This document shows, piece after piece, positions 33,823 through 44,719 of a DNA stretch of 64,000 nt (positions within the stretch are counted from its first letter, which is position 1; the number at the start of each line of letters is the position of its first letter). Made by a program: the position numbers and the translations under genes. The DNA is taken from NCBI GenBank assembly GCA_958510825.1, contig OY294049.1, forward strand, positions 21,891,293-21,955,292, given 5' to 3'. The stretch comes from Brachypterus glaber (taxonomy: Eukaryota; Arthropoda; Insecta; Coleoptera; Kateretidae). The notes under the pieces were generated by a model. That model saw only the letters and a program-made list of their open reading frames with translations. It was not told the DNA's origin and did not search any database.

Positions 33823-34924
33823 TACAGTGCGGTCCAAAAGTCACCCCCCCCCTTTTAACTTTTGAACGAATTGAGATATCGACTTCAAATTTAGAACTCT
33901 TAAATAAGACAACTTAAACTATCTTTTAGTATATATTTGATATTTACAGCTCTTAAAATGTGGGCAGGGGGGCATGGGGGGACATTTTTTTAAATGGAAA
34001 GGGGGTCATGTGATACATCATTTTAAAGCTTATAAAATTCTCTATTTAAACTAATATTTTTAAATTTTTTAAAAATGTTTTTTAAGATTTTGATTTTTCA
34101 ATTTTTTGTGCTAAAACATTCGATTTTTTAAGTTATTTTTATAAATTTTTATTTATGTCAACTAAAATTAGTTTAAAAGTATAATTAACATTTTTTTATA
34201 ATAATAATGCATTTATTCCAGTCAAAAAACCATATAAAAATAAAATATACATTTGTACATGTAAAAAAGTAATTATGAGAAAAAAAAAAAAAAAACATAC
34301 GGTAGAAGTAACAAATTATCAAAAGCAGAGGCGGCGCCAGTTAGCAATAACTGGAGAACTCCAAAAGATATCAGATTGAACTAGAGACCTGAGGAGTTTG
34401 TTGGCGTTGGACGTCAGGCGGCCAACATAGCTGGCTATTGTTTTACGGCGCAACGCATCCAGAGTGTCTACGCGAGCCTGAGTAAACATTTCAGATGCAC
34501 TGTTGTACCTAGGAAGTCTGTGCATTATACGAAAAGCGTCGTTATAACACACGCGCAAGGTACGCCACGACGCCATTGTATGATTACACCAAAGTTCGGC
34601 CGAATACATGTTACAACAGTAAGTCTTGAAAAGAAATGGTGAAATTAGGCATTTTTAAAAAATTATTTTTTTTTAGAGGAATTTTGACATTAATACCCAT
34701 TTTCAACCCCATTTTAAACCCAATTTTTTTTTTAATTTAAAAATATGGAGTTAAATGGGGAATTTTATAAGCTTTAAAATGATGTATTACACCACCCCCC
34801 TTTCCATTTAAAAAAATATGCCCCCCTGCCCACATTTTAAGAGCTGAAAGTATTAAATATATGCTAAAAGATAGTTTAAGTTGTCTTATTTAAAAGTTCC
34901 AAATGACTTTTGGACCGCTCTGTA
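33823..34924. mobile_element. Family C element with both ends (1.1 kb)
   Basis: Ends TACAGTGCGGTCCAAAAGTC and the complement of TTTTGGACCGCTCTGTA. The ~220-bp arms share TTAAATAAGACAACTTAAAC, AAATGTGGGCAGGGGGGCAT and TTTAAAGCTTATAAAATTC. The poly-C run of the left end is absent from the right end. A non-LTR RT fragment sits in the centre. Confidence 0.75.
34319..34655 (-). pseudogene. Non-LTR reverse transcriptase, C-terminal fragment
   Basis: The minus strand encodes about 112 residues, open from about 34655: SPFLFKTYCCNMYSAELW, then RVCYNDAFRIMHRLPRY, then DALRRKTIASYVGRL, ending at TGA (34319). This is the region downstream of the RT thumb in CR1/L2- and RTE-like non-LTR elements, where a YxxxLW motif is followed by xxxYNxAxRxLxxLPRY. 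There is no catalytic domain, so the fragment is dead. It lies inside the family C element, which may have been invaded by it or captured it. It is codon-richer in GC than its surroundings, consistent with a younger origin. Confidence 0.65.
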
Positions 34925-34929
34925 TAGTA

Positions 34930-35545
34930 AGTGTTTATTCCATTTAGTTGTTTCTATGAATAACTGGCAGTCTTCAACTTTCCCTATTTCATGAAAAGAA
35001 TTATAGTTAAATTAAATAGGGCAAAGCTTACTGTTATTATTATTTTATAAAATTTCAAGAACCTATTTTCAAAAGAATTATTTAGAGCTATTTTATTGTC
35101 AAAATTAATGGAGAGCCCCTAGCACAAGCTTTGAAGCTTATTTGGCGCTCTCCATGAATCTGTAGTTTATAATACATACATAAATAAAAAAAAAATAAAT
35201 ATTTTATTTTCTCTGTTGATTGGACCATATGCGGCACGAATGTCAAAGTATTTTTGCGTCTAAAAGTCGGGATTGTGGCCTGTGTTACGGATTCCTTTCG
35301 GAGGCTCACACACACCACAACTGGACTGGAAACAGATTACGTCTCTTCAAAGACATATCGAATTGTATCACAAAAGGGAATTATTCTGCTTGAAAACCAC
35401 TAAAAATTTAATATTTGCCTTTTTTAGTTTATTTGGTTTCAGATAATTTTACTTCTATACGGAGGGCTACCAAAAGTGCAAAATTGGAAATAAAAACGTG
35501 GTATAAATATTATAGGATAGGCTGCCGCATAATGGAAAAAGAAAA
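34930..35545. other. No gene; small hairpin
   Basis: A 45-bp hairpin, ATGGAGAGC/GCTCTCCAT, lies near 35108-35153. Otherwise AT-rich, unremarkable DNA. Confidence 0.4.
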
Positions 35546-35550
35546 GACCC

Positions 35551-35964
35551 AATGGAGATTTCTCCCGTTAGATTAGACAGGGACAAAATTTCTACCCAAA
35601 AAGGATAGAAGACATACATACACTCCCACTTTCACCCAACCAAACTAATTCTGTATTTGTTCTTTGTTGTACAAATACAATATTTACTTGGCCGGGCGAA
35701 AAGTGTAACTATTTTATTTTTATTAAAGAAATTACTGGCGCCATCTAAATTTTAGTAGAATTATCTTATTCTACAGATTCACATTAGCTATGTTCGTTCG
35801 TGCCGCTCAGTGCTACACTTTCCGGCCAACCAAATAAATACTGTATTTGTTGTATGAAAAATAAATACAGTATTTATTTGGTTGGCTGGAAAGTGTAGCA
35901 CAAATGAGATAGAGATAGGGTAAACGTCTTTTGTTTCATAATTCAAGTTGTAGAGAGCTCCATT
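35551..35964. mobile_element. MITE family A, copy 2 (414 bp)
   Basis: Near-identical to 224-637 over its full length, with a handful of substitutions. The TIRs AATGGAGAT and a diverged GAGCTCCATT are better preserved at the left end. The two copies fix the boundaries and imply fairly recent mobility. Confidence 0.8.
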
Positions 35965-35969
35965 AGCTA

Positions 35970-36540
35970 ATCAGGATCCAGTTCATACTTGAGATTCCCA
36001 TAGGAGTGCATTAAATTAAGTATTGAAAGATCTTTTAGAGAAGAATTTTATTCTTATTCTTGTTTTCTTCTTCTTCTTCTTTTTGTTGTTTTCCCTTTCA
36101 TTCTTCTTTTGCTCATTTTTATTATATCTTTTGAAAGCGCTTCAGTATAGCATATTTTTGGCACAAAACGTCCTTCACACAATAATATATTTACATTAAC
36201 ATTATTATATTACATTATATATGATAATATATTGATAATTATCAATACAATGGGCTGGTTCAAGCAAGACAGTAAACTAAAAACCGCACAGTAAATATTT
36301 TTACAGCAGGTTTGAATAGTATATGTTTATGTATAGAATATAGTTGTGTTTTATAAAATAAACTACGCAGTATATTCGCATATCCAATATTCGAATCTGT
36401 TTTGAAAATATTCACTGTGCGATTTTTTATTTACTAACTTGCTTGAAAAAACAGACCATAGTCATATGTACACTTGTAATAGTTTTGTGAACTTTTAAAT
36501 ATGGCCGCCGTTGAAATCGTATAATAATTTTCCTTTGTAA
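35970..36540. other. No gene seen
   Basis: Includes a TTCTTCTTCTTC run near 36065 and an AT-rich TATTATATTACATTATAT patch at about 36205. No ORF. Confidence 0.45.
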
Positions 36541-36542
36541 TC

Positions 36543-36870
36543 GACATAAATATAGTATATTATGCATCGAGTACGCGAACCTAGTTTTTAGTGCATAAGG
36601 GTGCTTTTTTCGAGGCGCTGCGAGTAAAAAAGCACTCAATCTGCACTGAAAGGGTTTGTTTCGAGGTGCGTATACTAATTTTCGTACCACCTAACACCGA
36701 AACATAAAAAAAAGCAAAAATTATCTTAAAATTAGTTTGTCAATTTGAGGTTATGTGTTTGACGTTTACTAGTTTTCTGACAGCAAATATGTAAAATCAG
36801 CTGATCCTCACTTTCCAACCGTTGTCATAAGCAACGGGTGAGAGGCACTAACTACTAACTAGGTCGTAGG
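36543..36870 (-). mobile_element. CCTACRACCTAG element, copy 2 (complement)
   Basis: On the minus strand it starts CCTACGACCTAGTTAGTAG at 36870, passes GTTGCTTATGACAACGG, and ends in the hairpin 36548-36690 with an AGTGCAGATTGAGTGC stem and the CpG-rich apex CTCGCAGCGCCTCG. Same layout as 4193-4516. Confidence 0.65.
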
Positions 36871-37242
36871 AAAACAATATTATTATATGCGTTTATACTT
36901 TTTTCAATTTCTTAAAATATGTTTGTGTTTTTAACACTATAGATGTGGTTTTAATAATTTGTATTTGTATTAAAAATACAATAGCCTCGTCTCGCCTGTG
37001 TTAAATCTTTTCACACTTTTTAATTTAAATGCAAAACCTTTTATTATTCTGACCCTATTCCACTAAGAAGTTCATGCATTTATGCAGACCAGTCTCAAGG
37101 TATTTTTTTCTTTTTTTTAGTTTACTAAAAATAAAAAAAAATAAGATATATGAAATTAACCTAGTTATTTTTTATTTTTACTTGATTTTTTAAGAAATAA
37201 ACAATAGATAATATCTATTTCAATAAATAATATCAAATAGTA

Positions 37243-37370
37243 TATTGTTTTACTAAGAGGAAAAGTGAATCTCTTTCTTTACTAGCCTGTAGAATTTACG
37301 GACGATGCGAAGCGGAGTCCGGAAACTACAGACGAGTAAAAAATAGCACTTTTCCTCTGAGTGAAACATT
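37243..37370. repeat. CpG-apex hairpin
   Basis: TTTTACTAAGAGGAAAAGTG pairs with CACTTTTCCTCTGAGTGAAA. The inner stem is TACTAGCCTGTAG / CTACAGACGAGTA, and the apex contains CGGACGATGCGAAGCGGAG. Same architecture as the other CpG-apex hairpins but a different stem sequence. Confidence 0.6.
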
Positions 37371-37371
37371 T

Positions 37372-38280
37372 TTTTTAATATTCATTTTTGAATTTAATTT
37401 ATTCAGTAATAAAGTATGTTTTTTTTTATTAAAATAGGCCAATAAAATCCTTTTGAAATAAACTCCAAACCTTCTTTAGCTCATTTTAATTTTTTTTCGT
37501 AGGCTAAATCGTACACTTTTGGCGATTTCGATGGTACTTGTCTAATGTAGCATTTGCAATTTCGAAGAGATTTGTGTATATTCTCCTTCAATCATTTTTA
37601 ATCAATTTCACACAAGGTTTTTGCACAGAATCTCGAGTCAACCACCTGTTTACATAATAAACAAACAAGTTTGAAGTATGGCTATCATCAAAGTCAAAGA
37701 GTGCTGCCGCCAGTGGTGGTTTTTCTAACTAACTTTTTTTTGCGGCGTACAACAACGAACTCATTTTTTTACTGTAAAAAAAATAGATCACTTCTAACTA
37801 GTGTGTTCAGTTATAAAATATGAACATTTTAGTACGCTTAAAGAAAAAATATATTTTTTAACCTTTATTTTATCCAAACCATAATTTTTAGAATAAAATT
37901 GTTTATTTTTGTTTTTTTTTGCCTTACTTCCTAGGCTAAATATTTCGTTTTAAACAAAAGGCCTTCGGTGACACCAGTTACATAAACAGCAATTTATTTC
38001 AAACCCAAAGTATTTTTAACAAGTTTTAACGAAATACATAGGGGCTGTTAAATGCATTATATAGTTATATATAAATCTTTATTTGTATCCATGATTAAAA
38101 AAGCCTGTAAAATATATATTATGTATATCTATGAAACAGAAGACAGCGCTATACACTCCTCTAAATATCTCAAAAAATTGTATGAATGTTTAAAAAAAAA
38201 ACAAAAAAAAAATAAATTTGTATAAAAACATTGGACAAAGAGTTAATATTTAGCGAGTTTTTAAAAAGATAAAGATATAT
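37372..38280. other. No gene seen
   Basis: AT-rich DNA with several T-runs. A mixed patch at 37620-37730 (GAGTGCTGCCGCCAGTGGTGG) has no ORF of note. Confidence 0.4.
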
Positions 38281-38282
38281 TT

Positions 38283-38620
38283 AACGAGACACAATTATAT
38301 TATTCACGGCGCCTGCACTAGAATAATAATAATATACGGTAGTTTAGAATTAAAAAAAAAAAAGATCATTAATCGTCCTGAATAAAAAATTCTTGGATAT
38401 AAATTTGTTTCATAAAAAAAAAAATTTTCAAATTTTTTGAAAAAAAAAATTTTTGAACATTTTTGCACGAAATTTTGAAAATTTTCAAAATGGGAAAGCA
38501 ATGAGCAACTTTTTTTCAAATTTCCGTCTGTCTGATGCCACGATTTTTGTAAACAAGATAACTCAAAAAAATAAGTTATTTGAAAACTTTTTTTTTAATA
38601 ATTTTTCGTTTAAAAAAAAA
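38283..38620 (-). repeat. Dispersed repeat D, copy 2 (complement)
   Basis: On the minus strand it ends with GCAGGCGCCGTGAATAATAT, as at 58710-58735. It contains TTTATATCCAAGAATTTTTT and the TTACAAAAATCGTGGCATC plus GACAGACGG module. Long A/T runs have expanded. Confidence 0.55.
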
Positions 38621-39066
38621 TATCTTTAAAAAAGATATCTTTTAAAAAAAATGTATTTTTTTTTTGAAAAATGTAATTTTTTTGCTATTTTTGTTGAAAT
38701 TTTTTTTTAAGTATTTGAGAAATGCAATATACCATTTACTATGAATGGTATATAATGGAATGCGTCGCATTACAAATCTTCATGAAGTTTAAGGTTTAAC
38801 ACCCTGTATTAACATCAACATATCTGGGATAATTTCAATTTCTATAAATAGTTATTAATGCAAATATGCTTCAATTTCCATTTGTGTACTTTAGATTACA
38901 TCGCTGGGTGTATAACACCCTTTCTAAACTCGTGAGTATGTATGGTAGTTTCTAATACGATTTTGATATAATTCGAGAAATCATTTGCAGAAAGCAAGTT
39001 CTAAGTAGGTAGTCAAACAAATTTGAATCAAAACTAGATGAAACGTTGCAAGCACCCTGTCAAAAC

Positions 39067-39723
39067 ATCGGCACTATTGTACACTAGAGCCATCTAGTTT
39101 GCAAATTTCAAACTAGGTGTTTTGTTTGATTTTAAATTCTGTATCTTTAAAACATTATATTCTAGCAAAAAACTGTATATAACATTTTTTATAGGGCTTA
39201 AAAAGAGCTTTTATTTAAAATATAACTTTTTGAAATCGGGTTATAAATATGTGAGATATGCTAAAAAAACCTTTTACTGCTTTAAACGCAAATATCTCGA
39301 AAACAATGCGTTTTAGGAAAACGTTGTTATAACATTTTTTGACCAATTTAAAATTATCTTTTATATAAGTGCTAAATTAACCAAATACAATAATAATTGC
39401 CTTAATTATAAACAAAAAACGCTAAAAATAGGAGTTTTACCCTATTTTTACCCCCTTACCCCCAATTGTTTACCCCCAAAATCTAATCAGCTCTTCGGAA
39501 TATGATAAGAAACAATATGTAAAAAACCGCAAGTCGATATCTCATGTAGAGATGGAGTTTGGAGAGTTTACACCCAGACAGACAGACAGAGAGACGGACG
39601 CAAAAATTTTTTTTACTAAAGTCTAAAACGTCGAGAAATGTGAAAAAAACGTGGTCAAAGATTTTGACTTTTCGGTGAAGATTTCAATACATCGGCACTC
39701 TTAGTAGCAATAAGTGCCGATGT
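39067..39723. mobile_element. Possible TIR element ending in CATCGGCACT
   Basis: CATCGGCACT at 39067 is matched by AGTGCCGATG at about 39712, where a second, adjacent ACATCGGCACT makes a small hairpin. The interior includes a CAGACAGACAGAGAGACGG module. The ORF at 39122-39316 is low complexity. The evidence is modest. Confidence 0.35.
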
Positions 39724-39879
39724 AATTTTCTACTATATTATGTCTAATTTTCCTGTTTCGGATGGTGCAATTAAGGCAAATCTACTCTCAGAAAATCAAA
39801 TATTTGGTGCGTGTATCCAGTAATCCAAACCTGGTTATACAAGGTATCCAAAAATGTTGAGCACAAAACTGGGGGGGGG

Positions 39880-40581
39880 GGGGGTGATTCTACATCACAT
39901 AATATGACAAAAAGTTCCTATAAACATATGTCTAAAAATGCGTCGTAAGGGAGCTAAGCCCCTTTGTCCCAAACTTTTTTGTGTGTAACTTTTTTGTAAT
40001 TTTATTTTTGGAATATGATTCTTCAGGTCAAAATACATAAAAAAGGTACTCTTGTTGTAATACTGTAGGATTAATCGTTTTTGAGAAAATTTCATTTGAA
40101 GGTGAAATTTCACGGTTTCAGTTTTAAACGTTTTATTGTTTAATTTTTGGTCCTCGAAACGTGAAATTGCATCTTTAAATGAATTTTTCCTAAAAATGGT
40201 TAATCCTACAGCAATGTAACAATAGTACCTTTTTTATGAATTTTGACCTGGGGAATCATTTGCCAATAATACAATTACAAAAAAGTTACACAGAAAAAAG
40301 TTTGGGGCAAAAAAAAGGTAAGACTCCCCCGTTTCGCACGCCCCTGTTTAAAATAAGTTCATGAAAATAACATAAGAGGATGGGCCTTATTAATATTAGT
40401 TCACATCAAACTACAAGGGTTTCTGAGTAAAATAAAAACCGAATTTTTTAGCCACTTTCAAAGGGGCGTATCTCAGAGACGAAGCATTTGAGACAATATG
40501 TATATATGAACTTTTTTTATTGTTTCGGTGATTACAATATCGCTATGTATAGCCAGCCCACATTTTTTGTTACACCCTGTA
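39880..40581. mobile_element. Family B element, diverged (about 700 bp)
   Basis: Interior blocks GGATTAATCGTTTTTGAGAA and its inverted counterpart AAAATGGTTAATCCTA match the 6-7 kb element. The right end is ACACCCTGTA; the left end is disturbed by a G-run next to GGTGATTC. The CCCCTTT/AAAGGGGCGTA blocks are preserved. Confidence 0.65.
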
Positions 40582-40602
40582 TATTATTTTTTTAAGTTGT
40601 AA

Positions 40603-40819
40603 CAATCTGAGAATGAGACTCTGACGTCACAACGCGTAAATTAAAAACCACTCTGTAGTGTAACTGAAACATATTTATTAAGACTTAATACATAATTATC
40701 ATACAGAAAATGTAAAGAAATAAAAATTATTTATTAAGTTTTAAGAAATAAGTTTCAATTACCCTACAGAGTCGTATTTAGTTTACGCGCTGTGACGTCA
40801 GAGTCGCATTCTCAGATTG
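40603..40819. mobile_element. MITE with CRE-like motif in its TIRs (217 bp)
   Basis: CAATCTGAGAATGAGACTCT, then GACGTCACAACGCG, pairs with the complement at the right end. Inner homology continues through CTCTGTAGTGTAACTGAAAC for ~70 bp. TGACGTCA is present in both arms, as in the hairpin at 7930. Confidence 0.75.
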
Positions 40820-41160
40820 ACACGAGTATACAAACAAGTTATTATTCATGAATCATGATATAAAAGTACTTTGTTCCATATTTTTGTGTTGGAAATGTAT
40901 AATAAGCCGATCGAATAAACCGGAATTACCATGTAAGGGATGTAAAGTAAATGGGATCGTAAATCCATTCGGTAGTTAATAACTATGCAAATCAGGTGAC
41001 TTAAGAAAGCTTTCCTTTCGAGATCAAGGGTGTTATGCCGCAGACATCAACATCCCCGACATCGATTCTAGGTGGCCAAGAAAATCCCAGGAATCGACTT
41101 CAACTGTTACCTTAACCTCACAGGAAAAACAATAAAACTAACCCCTATAAAAATCAATAA
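40820..41160. other. Non-repetitive, no ORF
   Basis: Mixed-composition sequence upstream of a candidate promoter, with a GC-richer segment (ACATCCCCGACATCGATTC) around 41050. No coding frame recognised. Confidence 0.35.
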
Positions 41161-41163
41161 GAA

Positions 41164-41195
41164 ATAAAAAAGCCTGTTCTTGTCGTTATTCAGTG
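41164..41195 (+). promoter_or_regulatory. Candidate TATA-like + initiator promoter
   Basis: ATAAAAAAGCC at 41164 is 28 bases before the A of a TTCAGTG initiator (41192), the canonical spacing. CAGTGCAGTGAAACC follows, a leader style common in insect genes. A tandem-repeat element begins 75 bases downstream, so any first exon must be very short or disrupted. Confidence 0.3.
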
Positions 41196-41296
41196 CAGTG
41201 AAACCAACGAACTAATAACTCTTCTCTCTAGAATAGGCATTTAATTCATATCATAAAAACTGACAAAAATACACTGCCCAGTAAAAGAGCTTTCCC

Positions 41297-41850
41297 ACTT
41301 TCAGTAACCTTGAAAACCCCAATATACCAATTTTTACGAAAACTACCCCCCGCCCCGCAGGGGGTGGATTTACAAAAAAATTATTTTAGGATTCAGTTTT
41401 AGCGACCTCAAAAACTCCAATATATCAATTTTCAAGAAAACTATCATCCGCCCCTCAGGGGGTGGATTTTTTTTATTATCAGATTCACTTGCAGCAACCT
41501 CAAAAATCCCAATATACTAATTTTCATGAAAACTACCTCCGCCCCTCAGGGGGTGCAGTTAGATTTTTTTTATTATCAGATTCACTTTCAGCAACCTCAA
41601 AAACCCCAATATACCAATTTTTACGAAAACTACCCTCCGACCCTCAGAGGGTGAGTTAAAATTTTTTTATTATAAGTTTTACTTTCAGCAACCTCAAAAA
41701 ACTCAATATTCCAATTTTTACGAAAACTACCCCCGCCCCTCAGGGGGTGGAGTTAGATTTTTTTTATTATCAGATTCACTTTCAGCAACCTTAAAAACCC
41801 CAATATACCAATTTTCACGAAAACTATTCCCCGCCCCTCAAGGGGTAAAA
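41297..41850 (+). repeat. Tandem array of repeat S (six units, ~97 bp)
   Basis: ACTTTCAGCA-type starts lie at 41297, 41394, 41487, 41584, 41681 and 41778. Each unit carries CCTCAAAAACCCCAATATAC, then TTTTACGAAAACTACC, then a self-complementary core CCGCCCCTCAGGGGGTGG. The carrier element begins TACACTGCCCAGTAAAAGAG at 41270, an end that recurs in complement at about 63530. Confidence 0.85.
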
Positions 41851-41934
41851 TAAGAAAAAAAATATTATTCAAATTCGCCGAAACCAAAAAACGCCTATGT
41901 ACGAATTTTTAAGAAAATATTAAAAATACTTAAA

Positions 41935-42183
41935 TAACATGTTTAAAAAATTTAAAAATGTATGGTTATATAGAGAATTTTAAGGGCTTTAAAATGATAT
42001 ATCACACGATCCCCCTTTCCATTTAAAAAATTTTCCCCCATGCCCCCCTGCCCACATTTTAAGAGACAAAAGTATCAAATATATGCTTAAAGATAGTTTA
42101 ACTTCTCTTATTTAAGAGTTCTAAATCTCAACTCGTCCAAAAGTTAAGAGGGGGGGGGGTGACTTTTGGACCGCACTGTATAA
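41935..42183 (-). repeat. Family C right-end fragment
   Basis: It runs from GGTTATATAGAGAATTTT through CCCCCTGCCCACATTTTAAG to a C/G-run and GACTTTTGGACCGCACTGTA, the same end as 34924. It directly abuts the diverged end of the repeat S array. Confidence 0.65.
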
Positions 42184-42315
42184 AAACATATTATATTTAT
42201 TTAAAAAAAATTATAGCCCTTTATATTTTTCATTTTGCTTTGTATTTTTATTATAAAATATTTTTATTCTAGTTTTGGTGTTATTGTTTTGACTACCGTA
42301 AAACTATTAAAATCA

Positions 42316-42357
42316 GACGTATAATACGTATAATAATACGTATAATAATACGTATAC
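42316..42357. repeat. ACGTATAATA microsatellite-like repeat
   Basis: ACGTATAATA(ATA) is repeated about four times; each unit contains the palindrome TACGTA. Confidence 0.75.
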
Positions 42358-42724
42358 TAGCAAATATTAATATTTAATTTAAAAAGCTTTGTTTTTTATG
42401 ATTTATAAAATTTGCCTTAAAACAAAGTTTAAAGCAAAATAAATCCACAAAAGTTTTATTTGGCTGTAAAATAAATTCTCTGTACAGGTAAAATACAATG
42501 TATAAAGTTAGTCTTTTTATATTGAAAAATAATCGTAAAGGTTGTGAATGAATTAGATAAATTAAAAGTTTAATAGTTCTATTATGGACCGAAACCGATA
42601 TAGGTACGCCACGTATAAAAATACAAAGGAAAATAAAAGCATTCTCCGGAACAAAATTAAGGCAAGAACAAATTTACCAGTGGACTGTATTTTATTGTTA
42701 TTTTATGCAGGTAAATGTTATATC

Positions 42725-43254
42725 TACACTGAGAAATCGTCATTGTAGTATATACTAAACGTTTTTGCATATATAGAACCCAACAAAAGTTTAGTAAACA
42801 TAGCATAACACTACGTGTCACAGAGTCACCAGAAAAATAGCGCGCGTGAAAAGTACGAAACACTTTGATAGATAGGTAAGTTAAGTGGCCAAGAATGTAC
42901 GAAGCAAAACATTTGAAGTGGATAGGGGAATCCCAACGCCAGTGCAGTAGTAGGGATAGGAGTCGGTGATCGTCGTGTCTGCAGTCTGCAAAACAAACCG
43001 TTGCGCATCTGATTTGAACACGGCCAATGAGGGGCAATGTCCTTGAGATTCCCCTATCCCCTTCAGATCTGTTGCTTCGTTCATTCTTGGGCACTCAACT
43101 TAACTACCATCAAAAGTGTTCCATACTTTTCACGCGCACTGTATAACAACGTTAAAACGTATTACTGTAACAACCAGTGAATGTCTACACTTTCCTGGGG
43201 TTCTATATATGCAAAAACGTTTAATATTGACTACGGTAATGAATTCTCAGTGTA
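42725..43254. mobile_element. Family T element split by a nested MITE
   Basis: Ends TACACTGAGAAATCGTCATT and the complement of AATGAATTCTCAGTGTA. The flanks ACTAAACGTTTTTGCATATA and ACAACCAGTGAATGT match 17743-17958. The middle is replaced by a 308-bp insertion (42837-43144). Confidence 0.7.
42837..43144. mobile_element. Nested foldback MITE, GCGCGTGAAAAGTA ends
   Basis: The arms share GCGCGTGAAAAGTA, AACACTTT, CCAAGAATG, ACGAAGCAA and GGATAGGGGAATC in inverted order over about 100 bp each. The spacer is unusually GC-rich. The three overlapping ORFs of 60-145 codons on the minus strand are readings of this palindrome. Confidence 0.7.
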
Positions 43255-43550
43255 TCGGATGTAATTCGACTGATTTTTCCAATATTTTGGTGCAAAATTA
43301 AGACAAATATCTTTTTTGGTCAAACATTTAAAAATATAGCTAAAAATGTTAGTGTAGTCGAAAAGGGGCCTAAAGGTAAAAAGTAAAACATCTAATTCTC
43401 AGTGTATAAATCAATTCAAACATTGCTTTTGCCTTCGGTCACTTTTTGCGTGATCACTGACAAATAGTCATAAATGACCCAGATTGACCCAGACTTGTTT
43501 AACCAAGATATATCTTCTTACCAGCCAACAATTAGCTAATATAATAGGGA
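43255..43550. other. No gene; family T end fragment
   Basis: TAATTCTCAGTGTATAA at about 43392 is an isolated family T terminus. Another lies at about 50402. The rest is unremarkable. Confidence 0.35.
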
Positions 43551-43554
43551 GGGC

Positions 43555-43690
43555 AGGCAGTGGTCGTGGCGGTTAAAGTATTCAGTACTTAATTCGTCAC
43601 GCCAAAATCGTGAGTTCGAGTCCCCGCGGTGGAAGACAATTTTTCATTCATGCAGTGTGGCATCGAGAATTATTGCCTACTGTACATTAT
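43555..43690 (+). mobile_element. tRNA-derived SINE fragment
   Basis: A near-canonical A-box (TGGTCGTGGCGG at 43560) and B-box (AGTTCGAGTCC at 43612) lie 52 bases apart, normal tRNA spacing. The acceptor ends do not pair, and a non-tRNA body (GGAAGACAATTTTTCATTC) follows. The 3' end runs into the family B element at about 43698. Confidence 0.5.
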
Positions 43691-43697
43691 GGCTGCT

Positions 43698-44346
43698 CTG
43701 AAAAAAAAATCCTATAGAGGGTGGTCCGGAAATGAGCCCTAAGGGAGCTGCGGGATAAAAAAAGCACCAATAAAATTTTAACTCTGCAGGGCGGTTCTTC
43801 ATTTAAAACCAAGCAAAAAAGTATTCTTCACCAAAACACCTAAATTTAATATTAAAGGAGTAATAGCCTTTTAAAAAGTAAAATTTTTAGTAGCACAAAA
43901 TGTTACTTCCTCTTAATTGAATTTTTTTTGAAAACTGTTGCTCCTACAGTGTTACCCTATATGATATTTTTTTATGTATTTTTACTTAAGAAATCTATAT
44001 TTTTTACCAAAAATTCAAAAAAATATACATAAAAAGTTTGGGGCAAAAATGTGTTAAGCCTCACATATTTTGTCCGTCTAGGCACGCCTCTGGATAAATT
44101 CAAAAAAATAAATTAACTTAAACTTATTTCCCTTATTAGTACTAGTATACATGCAAAAGCTCGTCACTCTATCTTATAGGGTACAAAAGTTATTAATTAA
44201 ATACTTTATTTTTATTACAATTTTAAAGAGCAGTAGCTCCGTTAGGACTGATTTCCGGACTAACCTTTATAGGAACTTTTTTTCATATTTTTTAATGTAG
44301 AATCACCTTCTTAAATTTCTCGAACTTATTTCTGAATAACCCTGTA
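43698..44346 (-). mobile_element. Family B element, complement orientation
   Basis: The right terminus is the complement of TACAGGGTTATTCAG. Inner blocks ACGGAGCTACTGCTCTTTAA and the inverted GGTCCGGAAATGAGCCC are present. The left end lacks the TACAGGG terminus and begins TATAGAGGGTGGTCC, so it is truncated. Confidence 0.65.
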
Positions 44347-44715
44347 TAGTAAGAAAGAAGAAAAACTATATAGTAAGGCTGCTCTCTTTGTGATATTATC
44401 ATGAATTTTTACATTTAATTCTAATTGCCTTAGATTGAGATAGATAGCAGAAATAATAGTTTGTTCAATTTCTATAAAAAGGAGGAAACCTCAGCTGAGG
44501 GGATAATAGGGTCCACTTTAAATTGTTGGACAAAAATTAAATCTGTGCCTTTCCCCCAGTTGTTTGGAAGTCACTATAAGCCGGTAGTTCACAGAAGGTA
44601 GTATGCACAATTGGTATTTGGCCTGCGTGCATTATCATGCATTGCTGTGGTATTATCCCCTTTCAATGCAAGTTTGCCAACAATATAATGGGGAACTCCC
44701 ATCCCAAATTTAAAT
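44347..44715. other. No gene seen
   Basis: CCTCAGCTGAGG is a 12-bp palindrome near 44489, preceded by CTATAAAAAGG, a possible TATA motif with no initiator. No ORF. Confidence 0.35.
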
Positions 44716-44719
44716 TGTA

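Noticed and set aside
39840..39895. G-run as a regulatory G-quadruplex
   Set aside because: A single homopolymer run next to a transposon end; other copies have C/G-runs of different length, consistent with slippage.
42657..43094. 145-codon minus-strand ORF as a gene
   Set aside because: It lies across the arms and centre of a nested foldback MITE, overlaps two other ORFs in different frames and shows no domain.
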